Assembly (NCBI GenBank): GCA_030039005.1 | Contig: JASHQT010000236.1 | Coordinates: 1-16,593, forward strand | DNA from: Bryobacteraceae bacterium | GTDB lineage: Bacteria > Acidobacteriota > Terriglobia > Bryobacterales > Bryobacteraceae | Direction of reading: 5' to 3' | Length of the DNA: 16,593 bases | Part shown: piece by piece, positions 15,412-16,593 of the stretch | How positions within the stretch are numbered: position 1 is the stretch's first letter | Layout: every line of letters begins with the position of its first letter | Program-made: the position numbers and the translations under genes | The notes under the pieces: model-generated | Told to the model about the DNA's origin: nothing | The model's input: only the letters and a program-made list of their open reading frames with translations | The model's database searches: none

Positions 15412-16593
15412 TTAACGGCAGCTTCCTCTAACGCCGTTCCGGCCAATCCCAGCGTGAGCGATTCGATCCCACGGGTACCCCGGCACGCACTCTGTTGAAT
15501 ATCCTATGCGCGCCATCCGCCGCCTAGTTTCCGCATCCAGATCGGCGACGAAACCGCGGAACTGGGGCGCGCCGTCTTGCACGGCTCGCCAGCGATACGC
15601 GCTGGTTCGCGGAAAGCCAGTAGACTTGCCGTTCGGGCGAACCTCCACCGACATGACCTGGGTCATCCGCAGGAATTCTTTCGCCGGATCGACCAGGAAA
15701 TCCTCCAGGCGAAGCGAGAGTGTGGCGGACTGAATGTGCAACTCCGTTTCCTCCACGAATTCCACGAAGGACAGGAATCGCGGACCCGGCGCCCCGGCGA
15801 AAAAGGCCGGGTCGCCTTCGGCGAACGCGCGGAAGTCATCGAAGTTCTCTTCAAGATCGGCACAGAGATCGCCGGTGTTGGAGTAAATCTGAGAGATGCC
15901 CCATATCCATCGCTTCTTGCGCATATATGTGCGCCAGAAGAGCCAGTTGGTCAGCAGCGAATCGAGAGGATGACGATAAATGAAAATCGAATCAGCGATT
16001 CCCGATCGTACCGCCTCGACAATCCGGGCGGTCTCTTCGGGGACGACTTGACCCGCGAGGTGTACTTCAGGGTCGCGTGTCCGCTGTAGGTCATCGACGT
16101 CGGGCCGGGGTGCAGGCGGATTGAATCCCTGAGATACTTGCCGCGTTTGCCGGCGTGGGCGACGATCAGATCGTTCAGATACCAGCGGCCGGAACCGAAC
16201 AGTCCGATGATATAGGCGGTTCGGTCGTTTGCATGATGGGGCACTTTCCATCCTCTGTCTTCGAGACGGCCGCGCGTGTTTCTCCGGTACTTTACCAGTA
16301 GCCGTAGGGTTCTGCCACTGAACAGCTTGAAAACGTCGCGAACGCGTTCGGCCGAGCGATACAGGAGGGAATAGAGCAATAGGACCCCATCGCGCATGCG
16401 TTCGGCCGCCTGATACATAAGTGAATAGAGCAATCGGATTGCATCGCGCATCCGTTCGGTAGACCGATGCGACAGCGAATAGATTCGGTACGCGCACCAA
16501 TAGAACCGGAGACCTAGCATCTTGGCGCGGTCCGTTGCGGCATCGCGCAAACGGCGCCAGGCGTGCACTACCAACGGCCAGGGGTGCGCCGGA
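15412..16593 (-). pseudogene. Sulfotransferase-like gene, frameshifted and open at the window edge
   Basis: Two minus-strand frames make one protein. The upstream frame is open to 16593 (H-P-W-P-L-V-V-H-A-W before the TTG at 16574). It reads the repeat region, then Y-I-I-G-L-F-G-S-G-R-W-Y-L-N-D-L-I, a nucleotide-binding-loop-like motif where sulfotransferases bind the 5'-phosphosulfate. At 16052-16054 (CCC on the plus strand) the frame breaks, and adding one base there continues it as G-Q-V-V-P-E-E-T-A-R. The second frame carries I-F-I-Y-R-H-P-L-D-S-L-L-T-N-W (3'-phosphate site-like) and L-R-L-E-D-F-L-V-D-P-A-K-E-F-L, both typical of sulfotransferases acting on glycans or lipids. It stops at 15412. 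Apart from the single break the gene looks well preserved, so a consensus error is possible. The true N-terminus is outside the window or uncertain. Confidence 0.72.
16336..16497 (-). repeat. Three tandem 54-bp units encoding an 18-residue amphipathic repeat
   Basis: Units at 16336-16389, 16390-16443 and 16444-16497 have a period of exactly 54 bp, anchored by GCGTTCGG at 16344 and 16398 and CCGTTCGG at 16452. They encode the consensus L-L-Y-S-L-x-Y-R-x-A-E-R-M-R-D-x-x-x in the N-terminal part of the sulfotransferase-like protein, where alternating hydrophobic and Arg-rich positions suggest a membrane-surface helix. Confidence 0.8.

Noticed and set aside
12604..15414. Near-identical GCCTGATGTCCAMCATT at about 12604 and 15397, considered as insertion-sequence ends or direct repeats
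   Set aside because: A 16/17 match in 16.6 kb is close to chance expectation. The copies are in the same orientation, and the genes between them look like ordinary chromosomal genes with no transposase.
1..16593. Search for CRISPR arrays, tRNA, rRNA, phage or transposase genes
   Set aside because: No regularly spaced repeats, tRNA-like cloverleaf with TTCRA loop, rRNA signature or recombinase/transposase motif was seen by eye.

Overview
The window most likely comes from a soil-type acidobacterium of the Bryobacterales/Solibacter kind. This rests on family content, not on a marker gene: a serine hydrolase with a C-terminal TIGR03437-type domain, a prokumamolisin-type S53 protease, a secreted carboxypeptidase-regulatory-like/PDFSGVW protein paired with a DUF6152 protein, and moderately high GC. 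I see no rRNA, tRNA, CRISPR array or complete insertion sequence.

Layout. 1-1275 (+): 3' part of a secreted phosphoesterase, followed by a clean hairpin. 1430-1691 (+): frameshifted C-terminal remnant of a DUF1003 membrane protein. 1705-4541 (-): small hypothetical protein and, upstream of it, an intact alpha-glucan phosphorylase. 4793-6204 (+): a CrtI/CrtISO-like FAD oxidoreductase broken by at least four frameshifts. 6234-8777 (-): a tight three-gene unit of Tat-signal protein, VAO/4-cresol-dehydrogenase-type flavoprotein and monohaem cytochrome c, probably a periplasmic flavocytochrome that oxidises a 4-alkylphenol. 9149-11185 (-): exported beta-lactamase-like serine hydrolase. 11195-12993: decayed sequence with an unrecognised CPNGEC fragment (-), a frameshifted and truncated S53 protease (+), and a non-coding stretch with two long inverted repeats and three copies of an 8-bp palindrome. 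12994-13656 (+): exported carboxymuconolactone-decarboxylase-like protein. 13823-15277 (+): the PDFSGVW protein and the DUF6152 protein, probably an operon. 15412-16593 (-): sulfotransferase-like gene, frameshifted and open at the window edge, with three 54-bp repeats in its N-terminal part.

The working part looks like housekeeping glycogen/maltodextrin turnover (the phosphorylase) plus extracytoplasmic metabolism of aromatic and secreted compounds. Two things stand out. One is the flavocytochrome unit, whose leading Tat-signal protein could be an export escort for the signal-less flavoprotein. The other is the density of broken genes: five or six remnants in 16.6 kb. Several of their frameshifts would be repaired by adding one base to a short G/C run. 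That means either a decaying accessory region or consensus errors, and only reads or relatives can tell which.
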